From: Atherix ibis
Taxonomy: Eukaryota > Arthropoda > Insecta > Diptera > Athericidae
DNA: 64,000 nt
Assembly: GCA_958298945.1 (NCBI GenBank)
Contig: OY282605.1
Span: forward strand, 119,098,267-119,162,266
Reading direction: 5' to 3'
Shown: positions 45,835 to 58,589 of the stretch, in pieces
How positions within the stretch are numbered: position 1 is the first letter of the stretch
How the letters are laid out: the number at the start of each line of letters is the position of its first letter
The notes under the pieces: generated by a model
Database searches by the model: none
The model's input: only the letters and a program-made list of their open reading frames with translations
Told to the model about the DNA's origin: nothing
Program-made: the position numbers and the translations under genes

Positions 45835-48085
45835 TTTTATAGTATTTTTTTGCGTTTTCTTTGTTAACCTTTAAAACAATTTTTTAGTAACAAAATAATT
45901 TTTCCTCGAAACTATCACGTTTTTAAAAATTTTTATAAATTCGAATTCAACACAAGAAAAAAACCAATAAACTTTTTTTGGAGAAAAGCAGAAAACTTTC
46001 TTTGAACAAAAAATTAAGAGGAACAATTTGCACGATTCACTTTTACAATGTATCTCCACCGGGGGCTATGAGGTCTCAAACTGATCTAATCAAACTACTA
46101 CTGCTTTCTGAGTAACTTCTCCAGACGAACTTATTGATTGTCGTTGTTGATATTGGTAGGAAGGCAAAATCGGTTCGGTTGTCTCAAAACGAAAACAAAA
46201 AAAAAAACCAAAAGAAGTCGTTTCAACAAAAAAAAAACAAAAAACATATCTCAAAACGAGTAGTCGTACGATGTTAAGGCGATAAAGTTAGCCGAACTGG
46301 CACATTACGATGAGCACGTTTGATACGCAGAAAAAGTTCAGTAGCGTCTGTAAATTTTTGTTTCATTTATTGTATGGGGGCTAATTGCTTGCTTTTTTTT
46401 TTGTGTGTGTGAGATGTCCTGGAGCATATTAGCACTTTTGGGCAGATTTGAAACAGGACTAGGGAAGAATCAAGGAAATTTGACTGAAAAATAGATTGTG
46501 AGTAAGGTGAAATTTCTTTAGTTTGCCAAGGTCTTATGAGTTGAGTGGCTCAGGACTTGCGCAGATTTGGACATGTGTGATTGTCAAAAAATACCCCATT
46601 CAGTTTCTGATGCCATAAATTTTTGAGATAGATTTTTAAGTTGACTAGTTTTGGCATTTTTTTTCCTATGACTCGATAATAAAAGATTAGCCTATACGTG
46701 TATGTCAGGTGTCGCTATTAGTTCGAATTTATACAATACGTCCACGTCATAAGACAAGCTATATTTGGGATTATTATAGGCACTAGGTAATAGGTTCATT
46801 ATACTTATTTCTCTAATGCCCAGACATCCACCGTGTAATAGTAACGGTTTTATTTGGTGGAGGGGAAGGGGGGGCGGAATTCATAAAAGGTATGGTCAGT
46901 TTTTAGCAATTACCATTTTATATAAAATTAATTTTCTTTAGACCTACAAAATGATTTTCTCAAAAATTAAATCCTATCTATTTTCACTGGTAATTTAACA
47001 AGTGGGAATTGCTGCAAAAAGATTAGCAAGTCATGGCGAATTGTTAAGAATTTTTTTTTTGTCAACTCAAAGGATTATTTGTATTGATTTCTTCAATGTA
47101 CTTATTTAGATAACTCATGAAAGCTTCGCTTTATTTTAAGTCAAGATCACACACTTCTTTTCATACATATTTTCAATAATATTGGACTACTTTTTTTTTA
47201 AGTCTATACTTTTAAAATCCTGATTCAGAGTCATCTATTGGTGAGTAGGCAATTTTGAAAGTAAATCAAATTGTGTCCCTTAAAAAATCTTTCGAAAAGT
47301 GACACTGCAAATGTAAAAAAAAAATAGTTGTTATTCAGAGAATTTTGAAAGTTGATTATTTTTATGCTTCGAAAATTGTACAAAAAGTTAAAAAAAAAAT
47401 TGCATTTCATAAAAAAACTCTCTAAATTAGTAAAATATGGTATCATTAAAGTATCAGTGAATAATATTTCATTCTCATTTATTGATAAAGCTTACTGTTC
47501 GTATACAAAAGACTACAGTAAAAATATAGACACCCATTCAATTAAAGTTTATTCAGTGAATAGTAAAATATTTCCAAATGATAGTTTTATTAATAATTCA
47601 TGTAACTCTTTCCATTTTATGAATAGAGGCAAATAAAATTTTATATGAATTTCGGAAAATTTCTAAACTTTTCTTTCTATTATTCATACACGTTTTATTT
47701 TCAAACTAAAATATTATACCCATCATTCATTGATTGGTTGAATAAATGCTAAAAAATTGTTATTTTAATTAAAAATTCTATTTATCTGGTTTTACTTTTC
47801 ATGAATTGCAAATAAGCACATTTAGATTTCTGTAAAAAGAATTTGTAGCTTTACATTTTGTAGCCTGTGAATTTTTTTGGTACTTTGAATTTTCTTTAAT
47901 TTAAAAAATAATTTTAATAGATTTTTTTCCATAATTTTTATAATTTTTTTGATAGTCTTTATTTAAATTTAATTTTGGGGCCTTAATTAAATTTCTTATA
48001 GTTAAAATATTTTTCTTTATCATACAATATTCTATATGGTTTTTTTTTCTTTAAAAAGAAATTCTCTTAATAAATACTAGTAATT
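45835..48085. other. Upstream flank of the Kazal gene; no other gene recognised
   Basis: 46060-46450 is of mixed composition and may be single-copy regulatory DNA. Beyond it the sequence is AT-rich, with only short low-complexity open stretches on both strands. Confidence 0.45.
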
Positions 48086-48089
48086 TTAG

Positions 48090-50640
48090 TTAATAGTGGC
48101 TCTGTAGGTAAATAGCGGCTTCGTGACGAATAGTAACTTCTTACCAAAATGGCACTTTGTTGATAAAGAAAATATTTTTTCTAGCATGTTGCGACATTTT
48201 TTTTGCACATGACTTATTTTTTTATAGATAAATAGCAGCTTGATTGATAAATAGTATCTTAGTCATTAAATACTGGCTTAGTTAGTATATAGCGGCTTTT
48301 ACCGACCACAAGAGGCTTTCTCTATATTAAATTTTTTGGTCAAAATCTCAATGTTTAGCATATAGTGGCTTTTCTCATACAGATTTATTTTTGAACGAAA
48401 TTATGATTTATTATATAATAAATAGTGGCATAATTATAAATAGGCGGCTTTTAAAATATATAACAGCTTTTCGGACCAATTGTATTTTTATACGATTGCA
48501 GAAGTAATGGTATTTTTTTCTCAAATAATTAATTTTGTACATAATTAAAGTATTTAAAAAGTTTTTATTAATAAATAGTGGAATTATCAAAATTCGGCAC
48601 CTTTATCAGTAAATAGCGGCTTTTGTGAGAAATAATGTGTATTTTTCAAAATCTTATTTATTGGTCGAAATCTCAGTTTTTAGCATATAAACATTATCGT
48701 TTTGCAAATGGGTCTTTTTTTCAACGAAATAAGAATTTTTTAGATTTTTTAATAAATAGCGGCATTATTAACAATAAACGGCTTTACAACAACAAGCGCC
48801 TTTTGTAACCAACAGTGTTTTTAGCACAAAATGGTATTTTTTTTTTGCCAAATAATTTATTTAGTAGCATGTCGTGCCAATTTTTTTCACATATTTTAAT
48901 TTGTTACTGAATAAAGGATTTGTTGGCAAAAAGCCGCATTATTAATAATTGTCAGATTTTTCAGTAAATAGCGGCTTTTGTGAGCACTAATGTTTTTTTG
49001 GCCAAATAATTATGTTTTTTTACTCGTGGGCCTATTTTGTAACGTAATATGGATTTTATGATAAAAAGACACCTAAGCGGCTTTTTCATGGAAAAGCGGT
49101 TTTTATGAAAAATGGCATTTTTACGGCAAAAAACTTATTTTTTAGCATATAGTGGGCCTTTTCTAAACAAAATTTAATGTTTTGGAGGTGTTGTTGATAA
49201 ATAGCGGCATTATTAATAATAAGCGGCTTTTGCAACAACAAGCGGCATTTGTGACCAACAGTGTTTTTATCACAAAATGTTATTTTTATTTAGTAGCATA
49301 TCGTGGCCATTTTTTTCACATATTTTTATTTGTTCCTGAAATAAGGATTTGTTGGCAAAAAGCCGCATTATTAATAATTGTCAAATTTTTCAGTAAATAG
49401 CGGCTTTTGTCAGCACTAATGTTTTTTGGCCATATAATTATGTTTTTTTATTCGTGGGCCTATTTTGTAACGTAATAATGATTTTTTGATTAAAAAGCTG
49501 TTTTTATGAAAAATGGCATTTTTAAGGCAAAAAACTTATGTTTTAGCATATAATGGACCTTTTCTAAACAAAATTTAATGTTTTGGAGTTATTGTTGATA
49601 AATAGCGGCATTATTAATAAAAAGCGGCTTTTGCAACAAAAATCGAATACTGAGATCAACAGGGTTTTTTTCCATAAAAATATTTTCTTTTCTAAATAAT
49701 TTATTTTTTAGCATATGGTGGTCCTTTTTCCCATATGACTTATTATTTAGGCCAATATTGATAAATACCGGCTGTATACGTAAATAGCGGCTTTTTCGAC
49801 AAATAATAATTTTTTTTTCCAATTAAATAATTTCTTAGTGTATAGCAGACCAGTTATATATATGGACTTATTTTTTAAGCAAATAAGAATTTGTAGATAA
49901 ATAGCAGCGTTATTACCAATTAGCGACTTTTCAGTAAAAAGCGACTTTTGTGAGCAATCCATTTATGGCAAATAATTAATTTTTCAGCATGTAGCAGCCG
50001 TTTTTTTGCACATGGGTTTACTTTTTAATGAAATGAGAATTTTTTTGTAAATAGTGGCATAACTATTAATTAATGGCTCTACCAATAAATAGTGGCTTTT
50101 ATGACGAATAGTATTCTTTTGTTTAAATACTATATTTTGATTAAATACCTAAATTTTTAGGTAGTTTATATTTTAACGTAATAAATAGCGGCAATTTAAA
50201 TAACTAGTGGCTCTGCCAATTAATTGCTGTATTTTGACTAATAGTGTTTTTTTAACAAATAATTATTTTTTGAGGATGTGGCAGTCCTTTTTATGCAAAT
50301 TTTTAGAGCGTTTGATTTATTAATAAATTGTGGCTTTGTTAGTAAATTGTAACGTTTCTGACCAAAATTACTTTTTTTTCAGTAATGACTTTTCTTTGTG
50401 TATATGCCTTAATTGTTTAACAAAAAATGGCTATATTAATAAATGGTGGCATAGTTATTGTTCTGATAAAATTTAAAAAAATAGTCTCATCCCAGAAGCT
50501 CATTTTCCATACTTTTTGTTGATAAATAATGAATTTTATTTTAATTCATGAGGTTTTCTCAAATAAATACTTTGTTAGTAAATTTCCGCTTATCCTAACA
50601 TCTTGTGGATTTCTGGCTTTTAGGGCAACCACCGTTTTTC
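48090..50640. repeat. Degenerate array built on an AAATAGCGGCTTTT motif
   Basis: Dozens of AGCGGC/AGTGGC words follow TAAAT or TAATA at irregular spacing, separated by T-rich blocks with recurring phrases (TTTTGTGACCAA, TTTAGCATATAGTGGCC, TTTTTTTCACATA). A higher-order block containing ATAGCGGCATTATTAA starts at 48756, 49201 and 49602 (about 445 and 401 bp apart), with neighbouring phrases in the same order. Divergence is greatest at the edges. Confidence 0.8.
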
Positions 50641-51012
50641 TTTACAACATTTTTTTTAGAATGTTTCTTCGATATTTTTGTTAAATAGAGGCTTATTGAA
50701 AATTAAGCATGGCTTCTTTTTATAAGAAAAAAAAGACGATTTTTTCTTAAATATAAATTTTTTGTTTATTCTAGATTATTGAAAATTTCGAAATCTTGAG
50801 TTTTCCCCACATTTTTATTCGAAACCAAATTACTTCAGAATAAAAAAATGTGTCAATAATGTGTGGTACCAAAGAATGCTTAATTAAAATTTTTTTTATA
50901 AAAATTTATTACAAAAAGGCAGAAAAAGTTAAATCTAGAGAAAATATTGAACTTATAGAAAGATTGTTATTTTAATTATAATATCTTTTCTTTGACAATT
51001 AATAATAATATA

Positions 51013-51895
51013 GGGTTTTCCAATAAGAGTGATTTCTAAGTGACGTTTCGGCCATTTGTAATATGTCACGATCTGTCATTTTTTGTTCATTATATTCAGT
51101 AATGTTTACAATTTCATCATGGAGAGATATACGCAAGAACAACATTTACAAATTATTCAATTTTATAATCAAAATAATCGTTCTCCAATTGCAACTTTTC
51201 GTGCTTTCACTTTCATCTGAGTGGTGCGGTAAATAAACAAAACTGTCGATTCTGGCGCGAAGAAAATCCAAATTATTCATGAAAACCGAAATAAAGCTGG
51301 TAACACCGAAGAAAATCCAAATTATTCATTTCTTTCGAAATGAAGCTGGTAACACCGTTACTGTCAATGGAGAGCGGTATAGATCGATGATAACCAACTT
51401 TTTATAACCGAAATTGGAAGAAGTTGATCTTGACAACGTCTGGTTCCAACAAGACGGGGCTACGTGCCACACAGCACGTGCAACAAACAACCGAATTATT
51501 GCGAGAAAAGCTTGGAGATTCGATTATTTCAAGAAATTGTGACATTGAATGGCCTCCAAGAAGTTGTGATTAAATACCATTAGACTATTTCTTGTGGGGT
51601 TATTTGAAGTCATTGGTCTTTAGCAATAAACCAGACTCTCTTCAAGCTTTGTAAGTCAATATTGAACGTGCTATTCATGACATACGACTTGATTAAGTGG
51701 AAAAAGTGCTCGAAAATTGGGTTCATCGAATTCGTTCCTGCAAAAGAAGTCGTGGAGGCTATTTGAATGACGTTTTATTCAGAACTTAATTGTATCGATT
51801 GTACTTCACATTAAATAAAAAATATTTGAATTTCCTTAACAATTAGTGTGTTTTTAAAAAAAAAGAAATCATATCACTCTTATTCGAAAACCTTT
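51013..51895 (+). mobile_element. DD41D element L, internally deleted, with both termini
   Basis: Terminal inverted repeats agree at 19 of 20 positions (left GGTTTTCCAATAAGAGTGAT, right complement GGTTTTCGAATAAGAGTGAT), with TA at both sides. The transposase start ATG 51119 gives MERYTQEQHLQIIQFYNQN. Later blocks match NKQNC (first-Asp region), NGERYRSMI and FQQDGATCHTA (second Asp, about 51440-51480), and a C terminus CKRSRGGYLNDV-like near 51735-51775. About half of the expected coding length is missing and a 49-bp tandem duplication sits at 51259-51357. Non-autonomous. Confidence 0.85.
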
Positions 51896-51897
51896 TA

Positions 51898-53239
51898 CAT
51901 GCCAGATAAACTTACGAAAATAATTAAAAAATTATAAATAATAACAAGAATAATTATAAACTGGAAAAGTCATTCACATATAAGACAATATTTTATTATT
52001 AACCATTTACTTATATTATTCAACAACAACAAAAAAAAAAAACATTAAATAAAAACTTAACGTTTTCTTCATATTTGTATATTTTTTTAGAAAAAATTTA
52101 TGCAAATTTTCCATATTTTAATATTAACAAATTCATGCGAATAAAAATAATTTCATAAATAATATTTAGTTAAATAAGTAAAATTTAATTAATTATTATT
52201 TGGAACAGGCAAAAATACTATTTTACAAAATATTCCAATAACGATCTCTTACCAACAAAAAAATTCAATTCAATTCAATTAAATCGAATTGCATTCAATT
52301 CAATTAATGCCATTTCAATTCAGCTCATTTAAATGCAATAACATTTCTACTATGCATTTCATTGCAAATTACTTATTTCAATTTGAATTATTGCATCTAA
52401 ATTCGTTCATATTACATGGTAAATAAAATATGACACAATTAATCGAATAGCAGACACCCAATTAATTGGAAGGTTTTTTTATTTTCTTTGGTTTTTGTCT
52501 TTTTAAATTCCAACTTTTTATAATTTTAATCAAATGCGATTACTCGTAAATATGAGAATTTGTAATTAATTGTATTCGTTAATTAGTTGAAAATAAAACC
52601 AAACTAATAAAAACGACGACTACTATTACCATCGAAGTGGGAAATTTTGCAAAGCCGTTCAATTTGGACTAATTCTTTTTATAGGTGAGCAGAAGTTCAA
52701 ACTGTAACTACTTCCAATGAAAGCAAAGGAGCAATGCATCATGGAAGGCGTTCAAATGCTTTGGCGAGTTAGCAAATAAATTTAACAAAAATGTATTATT
52801 ATGTGACTTAAAAATTTTTCCGTCCATATTAAATTGTTGCTTTCAATAAAAGGTTCTTAAGAAAATAGTTTTTAACTACTTCTTTTGAATACATTCAATA
52901 CAAGGCTCTTAGGAGTACATTCTATAACTGCTGCTTTAGAATTCCTTCAATATTGGCGTCTTAGTAATACATTTTATAACTGCTTTTTAGAATACCTTCA
53001 ATATTAAGTTCTTGGGAGTAGCTAGAACGTCTTCAAAATAAGGTTCTAAGGAATACATTTTGTAACTACTTGCAAAAATTCTTTTCAAATATTAGGTTCT
53101 GCGTTATACATTTTATAGTTACTTCTTAAGAATGCATTCTATAGTTGAATTTTTATTCCTAATTATTTAATTTATGATTTCTTAAAGAAAAAAAAGGGCA
53201 ATGAAATGTTCATGCATAGAAGAAGCATAGTTCGTTTTG
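51898..53239. other. AT-rich interval with simple and short tandem repeats
   Basis: 52262-52330 is a degenerate CAATT(C/A) pentamer stretch. At 52848-53150 about five units of 52-60 bp share TTCTTAG(G)AnTACATTTTATAACT and AATACCTTCAATATT. No gene recognised. Confidence 0.65.
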
Positions 53240-53241
53240 TA

Positions 53242-54525
53242 CCAGGTGTATAAGTTTAAATCCGCTGTTTTTTAGTCAAAAAAACACATGTTTTTTTTTA
53301 TAGAAAGCAAAAACAAATTTATTCAAAGTACTTGTCCCCGCTAGCTACACATTTTTTCCATCGCTCGGGCAATTTGTGGATACCGCGCCAAAAAAAATTC
53401 CTTCTCTTTCGAGGCACACCACTCATCAAGCCATTTTCGGAAGTCTTCGTAAGAATCAAAGTGCTGCTTAGCGAGCGCGTGGCCCATCGACAAAACAGGT
53501 GGTAGTCGGAAGGGGTCAAGTCTGGTGAATAAGCGGGGTAGGGTAGCACCATAGCACCACCCAGTTGAGTGTCTCCAAGTATTGTAGTTTCGCACCATTT
53601 CTGACGTGTGCGATGGTGCGTTGTCGTGGAGGAAAATCAGCTTGTCATGTCTTTGTTGATAATCCGTCATGTTTTCAAGCAGATCACGGTGCAATTTGAT
53701 TGGTAGGCATTGACAGTTTAACTAGGTTTCAACATCTCATAGTAGACGATACCCTGCTGATCCCACCAAACGCACAGCATCGTCTTCCATCCGAAGCGAT
53801 TTGGTCTTGGGGACGATGTAGATGGTTGGACGGAATCGACCCACGATTTTTGCGTTTAGGATTCTCGAAATATATCCACTTTTCATCGCCTGTCACAATC
53901 CGATGCAGGAACGACTTTCTTTTTTGTCTGGCGAGCAAGATTTCGCATCTGTTTGGGCGTCGCTCCATCTGCCTATCGTTCAATTCATGCGGCACCCATT
54001 TTCCGATCTTTTAAATTTTCCTCATGGCACGCAGACGCATGGAAATGGCTGGTTGGTTGAGTATTACCCAATTGCTCCCCGACCATATTTTGCGAGTGGG
54101 TGTCGTCGTCGTCCGAAAGAGCCTGAAATTGATGCTCTTCAACCGTCCTATGCCGATCTTCACGCTTCTTGTCCCACAACTCAAAATTACCGTCTTTGAA
54201 CCGATGAAACCAATCTCGGCATATTGTTTCCGATAAGAAACTGTCACCATAGGCCTCCATAAGCATTCGATGCGATTCGGCAGCCGATTTCTTCAAATTG
54301 AAGCAGAAAAACTGAGCTTCCCGCATATGCTCTTTTTCTGGCACAAATCCTAGACATGATTACCAAAGGAAAAATGTATGTTGTTTTAAGAATTTACTGA
54401 CAATGTGCACTGATTAATGTTGACAGATGTCAAACTCATAAAAAAAAATGGCGTGCCCATTGTAGCTTAATACGCACACTCACGCCATCTATAATGGAAC
54501 AGCGGATTTCAGCTTATGCCCCTGG
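53242..54525 (-). mobile_element. Mariner (DD34D) copy K, full length, decayed
   Basis: Both terminal repeats are present (left CCAGGTGTATAAGTTTAAAT, right complement CCAGGGGCATAAGCTGAAAT, both continuing CCGCTGTT), flanked by TA at 53240-53241 and 54526-54527; 1284 bp. Minus-strand coding pieces in three frames: a DNA-binding domain (FFCFNLKKSAAESHRMLMEAYG, 54320-54250), FLHRIVTGDEKWIYF (first Asp), LIFLHDNAPSHTSEMV (second Asp) and YSPDLTPSDYHLF (third Asp, frame-shifted at 53540-53510), ending near 53319. Several frameshifts; not functional. Confidence 0.9.
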
Positions 54526-54527
54526 TA

Positions 54528-55495
54528 GAAATCGTTCAGTAATCAGTTCCTCAAGTATTTAGTTCCCTATAGAGACAGTTACTAATACTACTTCTACAAG
54601 GAACAGGTTATTGTATATTCAACCAATTAGACTGCACTAATCGTCAAAGTTCCGACCGCACACGCAACATCCCAAAAGTATGGACAACTTTTATTTTTGT
54701 TGCCGACGAATTTGCATAATCAACAAAATTCTTTTATCAATTTTAAACGTTAAGTTTTTTTTCTCCATTTTTATAATTTTTCAATACAAATCAACATTGA
54801 ATATTTATTGATTATTGATAATTTACCTAGAAATAAGTAGAAAAAGAAACGAAAAATGTAAAAACTCATAATTAATTCGGAAATTAAAATGAACATGCGG
54901 TGTTCTCTGCCTAAATTGTTTGGGAAAAATGGCATCGGCGGTGTGTGGTTGAATGGTGGAATTGTGGAATGGTTGAACGGCAAAGTTGTGTAACAGCAGG
55001 TTGCCAACAGTGTTCAAAATTGAAAAGTTTATCGTGAATTAATTAAGCAACAAATTGAAATTTGGCGTTGAAATCGAACAAAATAAAAAATAAAAAAAGA
55101 ATAAAAATAAATACAAAAATTCATTGTTGATATGGAAATGATCATTCGTAATGTTATTGGTTTGAGAGTATTTTGTTAAAATAATTAATTAAAATAATTG
55201 TTTATAAAAATTTTAAATAGAAAATTGCTCACAAAAATTCTTAACTGGAAATTGTTGGCCGATAATTTTAATTGCAATTGGAATTTTTTCGGATTTCGGT
55301 GGAATTGTGATATTTTTAGAAAATGCTTTAATAAAACAAACTTTGGCAAATTTTTGTATGCTTTTTTTTTTAAATATTATTTTTTTTCCTGTTTGTTTTT
55401 AGTAAGATCGATTCAGCGGCTTTATTATATGAATGCACAATCTATCCACTTATTTTTTTCAAAAATTGAAGCTTTATTTTGAAAAAATGCTCACA
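54528..55495. other. AT-rich interval, nothing assigned
   Basis: A short GGT/GTT-rich direct repeat (TGGTTGAATGG / TGGAATGGTTGAACGG) lies at 54948-54980. No gene recognised. Confidence 0.45.
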
Positions 55496-55498
55496 TAT

Positions 55499-56200
55499 TC
55501 ATGCTTTTAAGTATTGTCCTTTGCTAGCTACAACTTTTTGCCATTTTTCTGGCAGCATGCGGATTCCATTGATCAGAAGAGTAATAAGTCGAAAGGGGTG
55601 ATATCTTGATTTCAGTGTTTCCAGGTAGGTTTTAACCACCTTAGCAACATGTGGCTGAGTGTTATCGTGTCTTTTCTCGTATTGTGGCCATTTTTCCTTC
55701 AATGCTCGGCTCAAACGTATCAATCGTGTTCGGTAGCGTGCTCCTGCGATGGTTTCACCCGATTGCAATGAGCTGATCCATGCTATGGGATTATCGTAAT
55801 GGATCCACTTTTCATCTCCAGTCACAATACGATCTAGGAAAACCCTTCCATTTTTGCCGTTAGAGCACGTGAAAAAATGCCTTTCGACGACGCTACTCGG
55901 CATCAATTCATATAACCCCCAATTTACTTGATTTTGGATCACTTCCAAGGCTTTCAAATGATAGAAAATGGCTTGTTCAGTCACGCCTAATGAATCGGTA
56001 ATTTATTGTTGCATTTGACATGAATCTTCATTCAGTAATGCCTCCAATTCTGTGTCTTTAAACTTTTTCACCAGTCCGGGACGCTCCTTGTCTTCCACGT
56101 CGAAATCACCACTTTTTTAGCATTAGAATCATTCGCGACACGTTCTCTCACTAATACAAGCCTTCATTCGACACACCTGAGCCGTAGATTTTTTCGAATT
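55499..56200 (-). mobile_element. Mariner (DD34D) copy J, internally deleted
   Basis: A 161-codon open stretch (55984-55499) joins non-adjacent parts of a mariner transposase: HLKALEVIQNQVNWGLYEL, VFLDRIVTGDEKWIHYDNP (first Asp), SLQSGETIAGARYRTRLIRL, TQPHVAKVVKTYLETLK and IRMLPEKWQKVVASKGQYL. The second-Asp block lacks its HDN and the third-Asp block is gone. An N-terminal remnant continues to about 56200. Same subfamily as copy I. No terminal repeats recognised. Confidence 0.8.
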
Positions 56201-56439
56201 GAAAGCAAAAAGTAAAACACGCAGCGTAATGAAAATTCTAATCGAAGAATTGTTCTTCATCAGAAAAACGCATGGTATGCGTTTTTTTTTATCACCTAAA
56301 GAAGCTATCGTGTACGATCGAACAAATATTTTTAGCATGTCGTCTTCTGTAAAGGGACGAGATTTTTGTTAAAACAATAAAAATATATTTTATACACAAA
56401 ACTTATTCGTCTTTGATTATCCCGAAACCTTTTACAGCA

Positions 56440-57660
56440 ATCCTCGTTAAAATTTGTAGCTGTGGAACAAGCCAAGGCCTTGAGGTAAAAATTGCATTAA
56501 TTTTTTCCCCCTCTCCATACAAAAAACAATTCGCAGAATTCCTGATTCCATTTTTTTCGCAATGAAAATTGAGATTGGGTGTCTCATTGGCTCAAATGGC
56601 GTCTCGGTTCATTGGTAGGGGAGAAACAAAAGAGCAAAATTAAGATATTTTATATCTCTTTCTGGACTGTCAGTTTCCAATACTTGCTTCATCTTCCAGC
56701 GCATGAGATTCTTGTGTATGGAAGTACGCAAAAGAGCGGTTGTTTTACTGACTTTGCTATTTTCCGGTAGATGGCGATCAATATAGTGTAATAAACGTAC
56801 ACATAATTCGCAGTTAATACAGCATGAACACCAGTAGTTTATAAGCAAGAAAACATTGATGTTCTTTGTGTAAGTTTGGTCGGAGCATATCAGTTGATCT
56901 TTCATCTGATGATTTTAGTTCAACAGTAAAACTTTCTGTCAAAACCAATGTGTGCTTGCGGTTGTTGCGAGTGTAGATATGTGTAGACCTGCATAGCAAC
57001 AACCCACCAAAATAATTTTTAGAAATTTATTAAATAAAATAATATTTAAAAAAATTGAATAATCGTAAAAATTTGTAGCAGTGGAACAAGCCAATGTCTT
57101 GAGGTAAAAATTGCATTAATTTCCCCCCCCCCCCCCCCTCCCAATATAAAAAACAATTCGCAGAATTCCTGATTCCAACTTTTTCGCGATGAAAATTGAG
57201 ATTGGGTGTCTCATTGGCTCAAATGGTGTCTCGGTTCATTGGTAGGGGAGAAACAAAAGAGCAAAATTAAAATATTTTATATCTCTTTCTGGACTGTTAG
57301 TTTCTGATACTTGCTTCATCTTCCAGCGCATGAGATTCTTATCTATGAAAGTACGAAAAAGAGCTTATGTTTTACTAACTTTGCTATTTTCCGGTAGATG
57401 GCGATCAAGATGGTGTAAAATACGTAATTCGCAGTCAATACAGTATGAAGAGTAGTACTTTGAAAGCAAGAAAACTTTGATATTTATTGTGTAAGCTTGG
57501 TCGGAGCACGTGATTTCTGCGTAAACGGGTTGTGTTTATGGTGTTGATTCTATCGTAATGTGATATTTTCGGTGGTTGCTAGTGTAAATAAGATTTTCAT
57601 AGCAACAACCACCAAACCAAAGTAATTTTTTCCTTCAATTTATACCCTTTAGACAAGACC
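56440..57660. repeat. Direct duplication, period ~619 bp, with a C16 run
   Basis: GTGGAACAAGCCA starts at 56462 and 57081, and about 500 bp after each agree at most positions (for example GATTGGGTGTCTCATTGGCT, GGTAGGGGAGAAACAAAAGA, TTTTCCGGTAGATGGCGATC). Unit two has an uninterrupted run of 16 C (57123-57138) where unit one has CCCCCTCTCC. A minus-strand frame of 98 codons open in unit one is broken in unit two. Function unknown. Confidence 0.85.
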
Positions 57661-57829
57661 ACATGAAGAAGATTCTCTAGTGCAGATGATTTTTTTCATA
57701 GTACTTCCTAATCAAATTGTAATTTTATTAACTAATGGAATAATTAGTTAAATGAACAAAAAAAATTGACTTAAGCTGAAGAATATAAATAATAAACTCT
57801 TTGCAATTGTGAGGCGAGATTCTGAAACG

Positions 57830-58095
57830 ATTTTAATTATTGTTACTGATGCGTCTATCCATTGGACGTTAATGTGATTTAACGCCATTGGACTTATTCT
57901 TGTAGGGCTATATAAGAAAAACGTTTATAAGAATAGAGAAGAGCTCATAGCCAATATCAACCGCGTCATCCGTGAAATAGTACCACAGTAAAGGCAAATT
58001 AATGATTCTTTTGGAAAGGAATGATGCCTTCTCATGTAATTTGAAGAAAATGCAGTTCTCGTTGGAATTATGTTCGGACCTAAACACACGAAAAC
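57830..58095 (+). mobile_element. DD41D transposase C-terminal fragment
   Basis: In one plus frame CDLTPLDLFL-GYIRKTFI is followed by decayed C-terminal sequence, matching the third-Asp block CDLTPLDFFLWGY of the DD41D group with the catalytic Asp retained. Upstream domains are absent. Confidence 0.6.
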
Positions 58096-58589
58096 ATGTT
58101 GTGTTTTTTTTTAAATAAACTATTTTTTTTTTGTATTTTAGTTTCTTAAATTTTTTTCTCTTTTATTTATTAAATATAAAACTTTACCAGCCTTGAGCGC
58201 GTTTTGAAAAATTCGTTTCAACCTTTTTCGAAAAAAAAATTTACTAATACTTTTATTTTTTTTTTTTGTTTTTTTCTAACAGACCATATAGAAACTCATT
58301 AACTTACCTTCAATGGTCTAATTTATGCCGAAATTACTTTTTTTTTTTAATACGTTATGGACATAATAAACTTTTTCAAATTTCACTTTTTGAATATAGT
58401 TAAAAATTTGTAGAGGATTTTAATTTGGAAACATTTAAAAGTTGAATTTGAGTTCCTTAAAAATAAGTTGAATATTAATTATAGTAAAACTATTGTACTT
58501 AAGAAAATTTACTTGGAAGTGCCTTGTAGGTATTATAGGCTTTTCAATAATTTCCTATAAGCACGATATAATCAGGGTGTAGGTCATGA

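Noticed and set aside
56609..56905. Minus-strand 98-codon frame in the first unit of the 619-bp duplication
   Set aside because: The equivalent frame in the second unit is broken, and composition is not protein-like beyond a Cys-rich patch.
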